Origin: Endotrypanum monterogeii
Taxonomy: Eukaryota; Euglenozoa; Kinetoplastea; Trypanosomatida; Trypanosomatidae
Length of the DNA: 64,000 nucleotides
NCBI GenBank assembly: GCA_000333855.2
Contig: CM007318.1
Location: 1,164,280-1,228,279 of the forward strand
Reading direction: 5' to 3'
The position numbers were made by a program, and so were the translations under genes. The notes beneath the pieces are model-generated. The model worked only from the letters and a program-made list of their open reading frames with translations. It was not told where the DNA came from and did not search any database. Of the stretch, positions 28,843 through 39,279 are shown one piece after another (position 1 is the stretch's first letter; every line of letters starts with the position of its first letter).

Positions 28843-29428
28843 AGGTGGTGTCACTGCCAACTGCAACTCGGAACCGGTGTGTTTGTTTTTGTGAGTGAAT
28901 TCCTTCTACCCTTTATTATACACATTGGGGGCTGTAACAGTGCTCATACCATCAGTGCCTTGGCGTTGCAGATTTAAAAAATCAAGAGAAATCGAGGTGT
29001 GTGATTATCGTAAGCCCCCCACTTCGTTTTTTTTTCTCATGTCGATTGTAGGAGCGACAGCTATCGACCACGACCCCCGCGCATCTCGGAAAGCGGTACG
29101 CGCCATGCTGTGATACAGGAGGTGTACACACACAACAAAAAAAAAAAAATAAAAAATAAAAAATATATATGAAAAAGTCGTGAACTCTTTTATCCCTCTG
29201 CTGATTTGGTCTTTGCCTCGTCCCCTTCTCTCTACCTTTCCATCTCACCATCTCACCATCTCACACAAAAGCATCGTGCACATCTGTGTTGACGTGCAGC
29301 CTTACCAAGCACTGGCGTGTGTGCTTGCAAGGAGGAGGTATAGTGCTCCTCTCGTGTAGCTCCTACGAAAGTACTATCTGCTCTTTCCTCCCCCCTTTCA
29401 CCCTTTCAATTGGGCATTCGGTCTCACT
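28843..29428. other. Non-coding stretch between deacylase and LYR-type genes
   Basis: Contains an A-rich stretch at about 29136-29170, three tandem CATCTCAC units at about 29241-29264, and a pyrimidine tract at about 29380-29407 preceding the acceptor. Confidence 0.6.
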
Positions 29429-29430
29429 AG
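29429..29430 (+). promoter_or_regulatory. Predicted SL acceptor for the LYR-type gene
   Basis: A C/T tract (CTCTTTCCTCCCCCCTTTCACCCTTTC) is followed by TCACTAG with AG at 29429-29430. The first ATG after it is 29442, which excludes the longer in-frame start at 29286. Confidence 0.6.
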
Positions 29431-29441
29431 TAACATCACAC

Positions 29442-29900
29442 ATGGCAGTGTCATGCAGCGTCTCTGCCGCTCTGGGGAACGGAGTCGCACGAGCACCGGC
29501 AGTGATGGCAACACAAAAATGGTCGGCGCAGCAGCGATGCTTTCGCCAGCTGATGAAGTCGCTCCGTGGCGCCTACTTCCACGACCGCTCAAGGCTATTC
29601 TGGGCACGGCATCGCGTCCTTGTAGAGTTCTATAAGTACTCCCGTGTCGAAGAAGAAAAAGATGTGCAGCTGCTCGTCGCGATTGGCAACGAAATTGCAG
29701 CCTTTGTGGCCGAGTACATGAAAGTCGATGTTGGCGCCATCATGACACACAACGAAAAAATGCTAGCACTACCGGTCTCCAAAGCAAAAAAGTACCGCGA
29801 GGAGTACCTGCTGCATGAAAAGCAGCACGAATCGTGGTGCAAGCAAAAGATTCGACTGATGATGGACCGTCGCCCACCGCCGCCGTATCCGTTCTTCTAA
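29442..29900 (+). CDS. LYR-family mitochondrial protein (NDUFA6-like features)
   Basis: Predicted 152-residue protein. After a short, acid-free N-terminus (possible import signal) comes CFRQLMKSLRGAY, a degenerate LYR motif at the start of helix 1, then VLVEFYKYSRVEEEKDVQLLVAIGNEIAAFVAEYM. The conserved aromatic, the V-x-LLV-x-x-G-x-E run and spacing resemble the LYR protein NDUFA6/B14 of respiratory complex I. LYR proteins bind acyl carrier protein and serve as accessory subunits or assembly factors of complexes I, II, III or the mitoribosome. The C-terminal 45 residues are basic and end in RRPPPPYPFF, which is not part of the fold. LYR class is likely; NDUFA6 identity is a suggestion only. 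Confidence 0.78.
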   Translation: MAVSCSVSAALGNGVARAPAVMATQKWSAQQRCFRQLMKSLRGAYFHDRSRLFWARHRVLVEFYKYSRVEEEKDVQLLVAIGNEIAAFVAEYMKVDVGAIMTHNEKMLALPVSKAKKYREEYLLHEKQHESWCKQKIRLMMDRRPPPPYPFF

Positions 29901-30670
29901 GTAACGTTTTCTTTCCGGAGAATTGTGGACAGAGGGAGGAGGACAATCAAAGATGAACCTATGGGCCCCCTTAAGCATACGCCGATCCAAAAGCAGAGCT
30001 ATATGATGACGTAAGAAGAGAAGTAACCCGTTGTACATTTTTCCTTTTGTCTCTACTAACGTGTTCACGCCATGCCTACTCGCGCTCTCCCATGTTTCGT
30101 CTGGTGTGTCCCTCGGTGCTCTTACATCATATATATTTTTTTCGTACCTCCCACTTGCCATATGCTCTCATACCCCGCCCCCCCCCCTACACACACAAAC
30201 ATGCTCTTCTGTTCGCATGGCGAATGTGCGGCGGCTATTTTCCATTTCTTCACACAGTTGAAGGGAAATGAACGCATTCCTGGAACCGAGGGGGAAAAAA
30301 ATGAAAAGAATCACAACTTTGATTTCATGTGTAGGAGAGAGGCTCGGAAGTGACGGCGCGTGCAGTCGACTCATGTTTCTTTTCCGTATCTAACGCACTC
30401 GACTAGAGCTCTTTTGCTGCTGCCTCGCCCTCCAGAGAAACTCCGTATTTTACCCTCAAGATCAAGCGATGAGGTGTGAATGTCGCTTAATGATGCCAAT
30501 GACCCCTCTTTCTTTTCCTCCCACCTCCCCCTGCCCGGCCACCTTCTGTTTGACTTTTGATACCATCGCCACCATACACGCCTACACTCACCACGCCTGT
30601 GTGTGTCGCTCGACCGACAGGAAGGTCACTGCATCCTCGTCGACTCGAAATCGCCTCTGCAAAAATTGAG

Positions 30671-30703
<33 letters not shown>

Positions 30704-30992
30704 GTGAGTGTGTGTTGTTTCCTTTCGAAGAGCAAGAAAAATCATTTTTTCTCTGGGATCATTCTGGACTTCTCAGTGCAAACACACAGACATGCCTATA
30801 TATATATACACATTTCGTCTTGTAATTTCCCTCTGCCTTCACGCACACACACCTCGCCGTGCCAAAAAAAAAAAAAGTTGCTCGATAAACAATTCAACTT
30901 CAATCACTGGTGATTTGCCTTCGGGTGTCTTCCATTTCCTCCACATCTTTTATACTCCTACTCTCCCTCTCTCTGCGTCAACCCCCCCCCTT

Positions 30993-31029
<37 letters not shown>

Positions 31030-31143
31030 CTTTCCATGTCAGCTTACCTTTATTATTAGCCATTCTTTTTTTTTTCATACCGCGCGCACATCGAAATTGT
31101 CGTCTTTTCTTGTATTTTTCCTCCGTTTCTTTCTTGTTTGCTC
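29901..31143. other. Non-coding stretch upstream of the epimerase gene
   Basis: Contains (TA)n at about 30678-30702, an A-run at 30864-30876 and (CA)n at about 31001-31028. The T/C-rich tract at about 31103-31142 leads to the acceptor CAG at 31145. Confidence 0.65.
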
Positions 31144-31145
31144 AG
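31144..31145 (+). promoter_or_regulatory. Predicted SL acceptor for the epimerase gene
   Basis: TTTCTTTCTTGTTTGCTCAG ends at 31145. No ATG occurs between it and 31264, so the epimerase mRNA would have a 5' UTR of about 118 bases ending in A13 directly before the start codon. Confidence 0.6.
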
Positions 31146-31263
31146 CGCGTGTACAAGTCGTTGTGTGGCTATATCACCTTTACCCACTCACCCATCGAAT
31201 ATTGATATTTATTTAGCAAACCATCCACCCCTTCACGCACGAATCCCTTACAAAAAAAAAAAA

Positions 31264-32169
31264 ATGGCTGCCTTCACCCCCAACAGTGAGGGACGCAAAT
31301 GCATCACCGTCAAAAATGAGGATGGTTCCAGCATTACCGTATACGAACAAGGGGCGCACCTCAGCAGCTGGACGACAAAAGATGGTAAGGAGCACCTTTA
31401 TCTCAGTCCAAAGGCCATTTTTTCTGACCGCGTCGCCCTTCGTGGAGGTGTGCCGCTTATATTTCCCCAGTTCGGCCCTTATGGCCCGATGGTTCCCCAG
31501 CACGGCTTCGCGCGCGTCCGCCCGTGGCATGTCGAGAGTACTGAAAACGGCAAGGCAAACTTCTCTCTGCGCGTAGCGCTATCGGAGCTTCTGCCAGCGG
31601 ATTCCACCATCAGCGATGACCCGGAGAACGCCGTTCACCTGCTCTACACCATCACATTCTGTAACACGGAGTTAAACCTTCGCATGAAAATAACGAACAC
31701 GAGCGAGGAGCAGCCAGCACCGTTTCAGTTTGCCTTCCACACCTATTTTGCGGTGTCTGACATTACACAGACAGTGGTAAACGGTGTCAACCGCTCTCCA
31801 TTCATCGACAACACTAAGTCAAACGGCAATCCGAATACACCGCCGAGTCCTCCAGAACCGCTTTGGACCATTCGTGGCGAGCACGACCGCATCTATCCCG
31901 ATCAGGCATGTTCTATCGTTCTACAAGACCTCGTTTTGAAGACAGCGCTTCAAATATCAAGCCCTAACCTACGTGATGTATGCATTTGGAACCCTGCCGA
32001 AGCAAAGTGTGCTGCGATGAAAGACATGCCACCGGATGGCTACCAGCACTTCGTCTGTGTGGAACACGGTGAAATGCTCAAAAAAGTTGTGTTGCCATCT
32101 TGCTCGAGCTGGACCGGCTCACAGGAAATCACAATTTTGGCTGGAAGCCCCCATGTGTCAAACATCTAG
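31264..32169 (+). CDS. Glucose-6-phosphate 1-epimerase (aldose-1-epimerase-like, YMR099c/YeaD family)
   Basis: Predicted 301-residue enzyme that interconverts alpha and beta glucose 6-phosphate, feeding the pentose phosphate pathway and glycolysis. Family marks are the RGGVPLIFPQFG strand, QHGFAR with H80, the FAFHTYFAVSD strand with catalytic-type H159, and CVEHGEM with the general-base glutamate E267. The length equals the yeast enzyme. No N-terminal PTS2 and no C-terminal SKL-type signal is present (ends HVSNI), so it is probably cytosolic rather than glycosomal. The in-frame sequence upstream to 31138 contains the acceptor region and is not coding. Confidence 0.93.
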   Translation: MAAFTPNSEGRKCITVKNEDGSSITVYEQGAHLSSWTTKDGKEHLYLSPKAIFSDRVALRGGVPLIFPQFGPYGPMVPQHGFARVRPWHVESTENGKANFSLRVALSELLPADSTISDDPENAVHLLYTITFCNTELNLRMKITNTSEEQPAPFQFAFHTYFAVSDITQTVVNGVNRSPFIDNTKSNGNPNTPPSPPEPLWTIRGEHDRIYPDQACSIVLQDLVLKTALQISSPNLRDVCIWNPAEAKCAAMKDMPPDGYQHFVCVEHGEMLKKVVLPSCSSWTGSQEITILAGSPHVSNI

Positions 32170-32804
32170 ACATCCTCTAGATGCAGCAACAACGAAATGA
32201 TTCCGAGAGAAAATCTTTCACACAACGTGTTTGTCACAGCTGCCTTGAGCGGCTCGTGTAGCATATCCCGAGCAGCTGAACCACAGCCCTAGATACGTGC
32301 GCACGACACTTCCTTCGCTTCTATTGGCGTTTGATACGCAAATCGACACTGGAAGCTCTTAAGTGGATCACGGCACTGCATTCCGTTATCATTGTTAGCA
32401 TACCTTTCTGGTCACGCAACTCCTCGGTCTTTTGAACCACTCTCGTGCTAGAGCAGCGCCATGACTGGGAGAGAGATGCGTACACAAATACATTAAATAT
32501 ATATTTATATATATATACGTCTACTCACACAAGAAGCCACATATTCAAGGATCACAGAAGTAGAGTAGGGTGAACAGAGAACCAGCATTCCATGAGTGGC
32601 TGGTACTGGCTTGTCCGCTCGCTCGTCGTTGTAAATTCTACTTTTTTTTGATACATCTATTCTCCTCGATGAATAATTGACCCATCACTCTCTACGAGGA
32701 ACCTCAGCGTAATCTTTTGCCTCCGCACCTTCAAGCTGCAAAATGCTGCTCCACATTTATTTGTCGAACTTCATTCTGCACGCATCGCTCACAACAGGAA
32801 GGGG
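32170..32804. other. Non-coding stretch after the epimerase gene
   Basis: 3' flank with a TA-rich stretch at about 32494-32515. No gene is seen. Confidence 0.6.
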
Positions 32805-33280
32805 GGAGGGCGAAGCAACCACACCTTCAGCGCGGAGTGTCTAGAGGTCAGCTACCACGCTCGGTGTGGGGAAGGATACCTCATGTACCACACCGCAGGT
32901 GTCACTGCTGCGCACCTGCATGGGGGGTTTGCAAACGCAACCCGCGACTGCGAACACGCTTGCGGGACCCATACGATGGGTGTGGTGGACCTACGCCTCG
33001 AATGTATCCCACCCTACCCGGACCACTTGCCCGTGGGGCGTCCAAGCCGTTCTGTGAGGTGTGTCACGTGGCGACTGGCATGACGGGGAGAGGGGGTGCT
33101 GGTGTGTTTGTGCGCGAAAGGGGGGGGAGGGCAGTCCGTGCATGAACTAGGGTCGGGTGAGGAGTGAAGCATACTGCTGGAGGGTCGTGTGCACTGCGGC
33201 TTTCACTGCACACGGTAGTAAGCGTGCCCTCTGTGCGAGAGTACAGTTCGGCACAACGCATATCGGCTTTGTGGTGGAAG
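32805..33280. repeat. Interspersed repeat R, copy 1 (long form, 476 bp)
   Basis: Begins ggagggcgaagcaacc and ends gtggtggaag. Nearly identical to 40792-41265 over its whole length and to 38980-39279 over its first 300 bases. Differences I see are single bases (ccttcag, ccctcag and cctccag near the start; ggaccac versus gaaccac) and a two-base indel. It is GC-rich compared with its flanks and contains the nested hairpins at 32941-32981. All three + frames are open over the core in every copy, but without protein character. It could be a SIDER-like retroposon remnant or a structured regulatory element. Confidence 0.9.
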
Positions 33281-35101
33281 GAGACCAACGGCGAGAAGAA
33301 AAAAAACGGTGCTGCTACGTATTGCTGTGTATATGCAACACGTGTCTCAGGAGCATGTACGCACGGTCGTGTGCCAATGTGCGTATCTGTCAATCGTGTG
33401 TGTGAGTTCTGTTTTTTCTTCTTTTCTCCCTCCGCCCTCTCATGTGCCGTTCACTTGTTCATATGAACGTCTCACCGTCGCACTTCACACTTCTTTGCTA
33501 GCCTGATGTCATATGTACAATGGATAACAGTGGGAGTGGGTGGTGGTAGACCTGAAGGAAGCTTTGTGCCTCCGTGAGGGGTCTCATCGTGTGTCACATG
33601 AGTATTTCCCTCTTTAGTCAGTGCACACGCGAATGGCTGACTCCTTTGCGGTCGAGCAACATCACTGGTGTACCTTTGCTTCACTTTTTGTCTTGAATTC
33701 TTTCTGATAAAGCATCGAGAGAGACGTTGCCTATGCTCCCCTTTTTTTTTTCGGGTGGCGTCGATGGCCCACCGTGCACGTATCACATTCACCAGGGACG
33801 CGCACCTCAAAAACAAAAGTCTATTCCCATTTTTTTCTCTTTTTTATGTGTGTATGTGTCTGTTCAGTGTGTTTTACCAATTTTTTTTTAGGCTGCAGAG
33901 CTTTTTTTTTCTCCCCAGCTTTGAACACTGTTTCCCAAGAACAGAAGGAAGAAAAGAGGGTGTGGAAGTAGTGGTGAGGGCGAGGGGAGGCAATGACGTT
34001 GTGGCTATGAACATTTTTTTTGTTGTTGTTTCCCTGACCGGTTCATTCTTGTGCTTCTTTGCATGGAAGTAAGATACGTCTCTCACGCACACACGACGAT
34101 GACATTGTGGGTTTGTGAGGGACTCTTAGGGATTCCTGTAGCTTACCATGTCGCGCGATTCTTTTTCCTACTCCCTTCATGCCCTCCATCCCCCCTCCTC
34201 TCTCCCTCCCCCCCCCTCCCCCTCCTCTCCACCTGCACACCACTTTTTTCTTTTCATCTTGTCCACAGCGTCGCTCACCACATCATTGATTGTTTTCTCT
34301 ATTCGCGCTGATGGACTCACGTACCAGGCGTTCGATTCTTTCTGAATCCTTTGCGTCCCCCCCCCCTCTTGCCCACCCCAATACATACACTATCCCCCTC
34401 GCGTTCATCTAGGTGAACGCGTGTTGTTCTTGGCATACGGTGTACTCAATGAGCCATCTTGTCTCTTTGCACAGCCGACAACGCCTCTATTACGGTGGAT
34501 AAGTGCCTTCTCTATGCAACAACATCGACATATGATGTATATATATATATATATATACGGGTCTATGTAGTGTTGCTAGGTATGGTGCTCTCCTGGAGGG
34601 TCGCCTTTTCAGGGGGAGAGGGAACTTCTGATGCATTCACGCCCCCCTCTCCTCGACGAGTAAAAGAAGGGGGGACGTGGACCAGCACTTTTGGGAGACT
34701 TAACCACATCTGTTCGCACCTGCTTCGCCACAGCTTTCCTTCCTATCAGAGATCGGCCCCCACTCACCCCACCCCTCGATTTCTCAGGGCCTCGAAAATC
34801 TTTCTCGGCGTTTTCCCTACCCTCCACTTGATCTTCATTTCACATTCACTGTCACCACTTTTCTTTTCCCTCCCCTCCCCGCTCGCGGTTTCTCACTAGA
34901 GAGATAGAAGAACACAGGAAAGCCTCTCGGGCGCGACGAGACTCCCTCGTCGAGTGCGGTCCCTAGCAGAGCCACTCACACTAAAGGCGATACGGGGGTC
35001 CTTCACACGCACACAGGGTGACTACCTGTTACATATAGTTACACTAAATAAATTATTTAAGAAAATAGAGGGTAGAAATCCCTTTTTTTGTAAAAACAAA
35101 A
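33281..35101. other. Non-coding stretch upstream of the 35102 gene
   Basis: 1.8 kb without a supported gene. Contains T-runs, a C-rich block at about 34181-34225, (TA)n at about 34537-34557 and a strong pyrimidine tract at about 34840-34897 ending in CTAG at 34899, the likely SL acceptor. No ATG follows until 35102, giving a 5' UTR of about 200 bases. Confidence 0.6.
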
Positions 35102-37267
35102 ATGTATCCTTCCTGTAATGACACCTTCTTGACGTCATTCGCACTGGATGCCCTTCTCAATAAACTCGTGACCGAGGTATGCGAGAAACGCCCGGTTAGC
35201 TCTCGGCAAGTGCTGGAACTGATGCGAGAAGCACTGGAGACACAGAAGATGCATCAGTGGTACTACTCGGAGACCATCCGCTCCTTCAACGAAGCTGTCA
35301 ACTCACTTAGTCGTCGCGGATTCCCGCCTCAGATGACGTGCCCGCTGTACTTCCGCATCCCACAGGATGACGGGGGTGTGCACGAGCTGTTCCGCTATGG
35401 CTCCGAAGTTGCCGTCACGCCAAACAACTATGAAAACTTCGAGCTGATGCTGAAACAATACCACGCGGTGGTGAACCACGAGCTATCGCAGGAAGGCTAC
35501 TACCACGCCGTGCGCCATCTGCTTCCCATCAGCGCTCAGCGAAATTTACTGAATTCGAGCTACACACCCATCCTCAACTTTCTGCAGGAGTGTCTGCTCA
35601 ACCCACGCTCCCCGTGGGCCATTCAGTCGTCCGCAGTGTGGGACCAGCTCGGAGTCGTGTATGCCGTCCCATTTGCCGGACGACTCTTCTCGGTAGACCC
35701 TAGTAAGCCGGTAACAGCGCTCGTGCCTTTTGAATGCGCGAACCGTTACGTGGAACTGGCCAGTGAACGTTGCAGAACACTCAACAGCCTCCTGACGACG
35801 GGTGCATCATTAAATGTTGTGCGTAAGGCAGGTGCCACAGTCCCGTTGCCACCGTCCTCCTCGCATGAAAGTACTGGAGCGAAGTCAGCAGCATCGACTC
35901 TCGCCGTAGCCACCACTGCAGCAGCAGACGAAGAAGTCGGCCAATGGGAGGCATTCAAGTCGATAGGCTTGCGCAGCGAGTTCTTTGCTGACATGTCGCA
36001 GGCTGAGGTTGATTTTTGGAGATATATCCTACGACTCAGACAATCGCCTCGGCACATTCACGACATCTCGTTTCACTTGGAGTTTGGGCCGCACCACATA
36101 GACCTTAAAGAAAACGGCCGCTTCATCCCGGTGACGCGGCTGAACCTCAATCAGTTCGTCGAGGCCGTCGTAGCGAAGCAGGAGGAGATTCACACTTACA
36201 TCAACGAAGTCGTCTCTGGAAATCCAACCACTAGCAACGACTCTAGGGGGAAAGGTGAGGGATCTTCGGGTCTCTCCCGGGAACCGGTGGCGGCGGCCAA
36301 CGGTGCAACTAACAATTGGGCCCCCGCGACCCACCCCAATGCCCACATTGTAGCGAGGCCGCCACCGCGCACACCAGGCCCAGATGCGACGGCTGTAATC
36401 AGCCGCACACGAAACGACACACACCGCAGGAACGGAGTGCATCTTACACTACGTGACGTAGACTCAACTGTAGTACGCTCGATTCTCGAGATGCGGTCTC
36501 AATTTCAGCTCGGTCGGCTGACGAAAACCGAACTCAATGCGCGACAGCTTCGCTTCTGTCTTCCTTGTCAGGAAGGCGTGTATGACCTTATACCTAATGG
36601 CCGGCATATCCAGGTGGCGACTAGCAACATTGGCGTCTTCTTCCATTACGTGGAAGAAGAAAAAAGACGCGTCGAGGCGGAACTAGGCGGTGGGGCAGAG
36701 GAAAGCACAGGACGCCATCGCATCTATTCTGCCGATGCGGTCTCCGGTGACACCGGCTCATTGAACGCTATTCAGCGCGACCAGGAGCGTGGCTGTGGCT
36801 CTATGGAGCCTTCAGGTCCTGATGCGGACTACTGGGCGGACAAAAACGTGCTTGAGATATGGACGTACGAGTGCACTACAGAGTGTCTCTTAAAGTCTAG
36901 CATGTCACCTGAGGAAATAGTGCGGCATACACAGCTGCAGTGGGATACTAATTTCCTTGACTGTAAAGACTGTCCTTACGGCAGTGTTTCGGACGGTCGG
37001 TGTGCGATACTTCCGCGAGACGTCATGACGTACCTTCGGCTCTTGCGAAAGCGTTTGCAGTCCATCCGATTAGCAATTTTAGATGCAGGTAAGTGCCCGA
37101 AGCAGCCATGTGAGTTGGATGACGTAGAGTGGGACGAGGTGAATCCATCGGCACCGCCTGCAGTGAATGCGTTCTCAGCAAACGTTCACCCCCCTCCGGC
37201 CACACAGGAGAACCTTTGCATGTTTTCACCGACAAACAACACGGGTGGATTACTTCCACCACCGTAG
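35102..37267 (+). CDS. HECT-like multi-module protein A, 721 aa
   Basis: No whole-protein match recognised. Several segments share one pattern: an acidic helix start (DxDxxV...), a strand LxFxLP, then (Y/H)-x-L-x-P/E-N-G-R-x-I-x-V-T-x-x-N-x-x-x-F and a helix. The clearest are residues 300-368 (IDLKENGRFIPVTRLNLNQF) and 452-525 (DVDST at 452, YDLIPNGRHIQVATSN at 494). Weaker ones are 79-125 (VHELFRYGSEVAVTPNNYENF), about 176-230 and about 590-665. This pattern closely resembles the part of the HECT E3 N-lobe that reads Dle-x-x-D...LtFsv...eLkPnGxxxpVTxxNkxxY. No HECT C-lobe or catalytic cysteine motif is present. Linkers are Ser/Ala/Gly-rich. It ends MFSPTNNTGGLLPPP, like protein B at 43113. 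Function unknown; ubiquitin or E2 binding would be one guess. Confidence 0.85.
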   Translation: MYPSCNDTFLTSFALDALLNKLVTEVCEKRPVSSRQVLELMREALETQKMHQWYYSETIRSFNEAVNSLSRRGFPPQMTCPLYFRIPQDDGGVHELFRYGSEVAVTPNNYENFELMLKQYHAVVNHELSQEGYYHAVRHLLPISAQRNLLNSSYTPILNFLQECLLNPRSPWAIQSSAVWDQLGVVYAVPFAGRLFSVDPSKPVTALVPFECANRYVELASERCRTLNSLLTTGASLNVVRKAGATVPLPPSSSHESTGAKSAASTLAVATTAAADEEVGQWEAFKSIGLRSEFFADMSQAEVDFWRYILRLRQSPRHIHDISFHLEFGPHHIDLKENGRFIPVTRLNLNQFVEAVVAKQEEIHTYINEVVSGNPTTSNDSRGKGEGSSGLSREPVAAANGATNNWAPATHPNAHIVARPPPRTPGPDATAVISRTRNDTHRRNGVHLTLRDVDSTVVRSILEMRSQFQLGRLTKTELNARQLRFCLPCQEGVYDLIPNGRHIQVATSNIGVFFHYVEEEKRRVEAELGGGAEESTGRHRIYSADAVSGDTGSLNAIQRDQERGCGSMEPSGPDADYWADKNVLEIWTYECTTECLLKSSMSPEEIVRHTQLQWDTNFLDCKDCPYGSVSDGRCAILPRDVMTYLRLLRKRLQSIRLAILDAGKCPKQPCELDDVEWDEVNPSAPPAVNAFSANVHPPPATQENLCMFSPTNNTGGLLPPP

Positions 37268-37790
37268 TCTCTAACTTATAGATGTGTCACACACCACCAT
37301 TCTAGATATGCATTTTTTTATTTATTTTATGGGTTGTTTGTTTTAGTTGATATTTGAGGGCACCTGTGCGTGTGGGGTGTGGGTGTGGGTGTGGGTATGT
37401 ATATGTACTTGCACAATTATGTACCCTGATCTACCCACTCACCCAACCCCTTTGTTTTTTTCTCTATATGCATGATGGTGCCTTGACCGCTTCCGCTCGC
37501 ATAACTTTCGAATGGGTATTTTCTATTGGCTCTCCCCTCAAGGGCTGTGTTAGGCATGATCCCCACCCTATATAGGGCGGGAACCACCAACATCACTAGC
37601 TTATCTTCTTTCCTCGTGTGATATCTACCATCTACCTGCCTTTTTCCCTCCCCTCCCACCCACTCTCCCCCATCGCCTCCTATTTTCAGCTCTTCTCTTC
37701 AACTACCAGAGTTTTGATTTTTTTTAGTGCTTATTCTCTTCCCTTTCGTTTTTTCCCTCTCATTTTTTTTATTGGCTATATTTTGTGTGT

Positions 37791-37828
<38 letters not shown>

Positions 37829-38771
37829 CGACAGGTTTGCGCATATGTGTTCGTTAGCATGTGCGGTGGAACTATTTTTTTTTTCGACCCGTCAATTTAT
37901 ATTCATACTCCTGTTTCCCGTTGATTTCATCGTGCGACGGCTTTCTCCTTGTTGTTCCTTCACCTCGTCTACAATTGTGTGCATGTGTCCCTGTGTGTCT
38001 GACGTGAAGAAAAAAAAAATGGAAGCCCCCTCTGTAACCCCCGTTTTTTTTTCCCGAAGACACCGTTTCTTCTGTACTGTTGACTTGCTTCTCTCTTTCG
38101 GTTTTGTCTTTGAATGCGTTCTTTTTTTTTTTTTAGTCTCACCTATCTCTGCTGGAGTCTTCCTGCACAACAATGAGACAATTCCCTCATGCTCTCTTTA
38201 CGAGGTGACTTCACTGTACCCATCACCACCACCACTCAGACCTTTCCCGATCTTTTCAGCACCAGTTTTTTCTCAGCACGCGTCACCCCACTCGCCTGTT
38301 TTGCGATCTAAACTCTTATGACAGTGTATGTATGTATGTGGGACTAGGTGCGCCTCTATATTGCGGTTTTAGTGTCGTGTCTCTGGCGGTCTCGGACTCG
38401 GCATTTGCCGACGCGCCGGAGGAGGAGGAGGGGAGAGAAACAGAGGAAATAGAGGTCTCCCTCAATCTGTCCGAGCTCTCTTTCTGTCCTTCTTTCTTTA
38501 TGTTCACAAACATGTACACGTTAAGAAAAAAAAAACGAATCGAATACGCGTTTATATGAAGAAAGCGAGAGATGTGCCCGCTGGTCGCTGTCTTCTACTG
38601 CATGCACTCGTGCAATACTTTTACTTTTGATTATCTGATTAAAGGATTCTCTTTTTTCTCCACCTCCCCCCCCCCTTCTTCTTCTCTCGAGTATTAGAAC
38701 AGAATGGGTGCGCTGTCTCTATTTCCGGTGTTTTTTTCTTCTTTCCGTCTGTATGCGTATGTGTATCTGTG

Positions 38772-38819
<48 letters not shown>

Positions 38820-38979
38820 TATGTAGGGCCAGTCTGACAGTGGTCGGTGGGCAGCGAGCTGTTTATAGATGAAGGCTCGTCTGGGTATCTCGTCTTTCGG
38901 TTCATTTTTTTCCCGCTGCGTCTCTCTGCTCGCCTATTCATCTCTTCCTCCGAGTCGTGTTTTGTTTTTTAAAGGCAGG
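37268..38979. other. Non-coding stretch after the 35102 gene
   Basis: 1.7 kb with GT-rich stretches at about 37368-37402, 37786-37827 and 38778-38812 and many T-runs. Open frames on both strands consist mainly of repeat translations; no gene is supported. Confidence 0.6.
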
Positions 38980-39279
38980 CGGCGAAGCAACCACACCCTC
39001 AGCGCGGAGTGTCTAGAGGTCAGCTACCACGCTCGGTGTGGGGAAGGATACCTCATGTACCACACCGCAGGTGTCACTGCTGCGCACCTGCATGGGGGGT
39101 TTGCAAACGCAACCCGCGACTGCGAACACGCTTGCGGGACCCATACGATGGGTGTGGTGGACCTACGCCTCGAATGTATCCCACCCTACCCGGACCACTT
39201 GCCCGTGGGGCGTCCAAGCCGTTCTGTGAGGTGTGTCACGTGGAGACTGGCATGACGGGGAGAGGGGGTGCTGGTGTGT
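38980..39279. repeat. Interspersed repeat R, copy 2 (short form, 300 bp)
   Basis: Matches the first 300 bases of copies 1 and 3 from gcgaagcaacc to ggtgctggtgtgt with a few substitutions (for example gtggagactgg where the others have gtggcgactgg). It lacks the 3' 170 bases that the other copies share, so the element has two forms or this copy was truncated or recombined. Confidence 0.9.

Noticed and set aside
32866..33083. Open frames of 60-120 codons in all three + frames of each repeat R copy (same peptides at 38.9-39.3 and 40.8-41.1 kb)
   Set aside because: Openness in three frames at once reflects GC-rich sequence. Peptides are Cys/His/Arg-rich without a recognisable fold, and the few differences between copies do not favour silent positions in any one frame.
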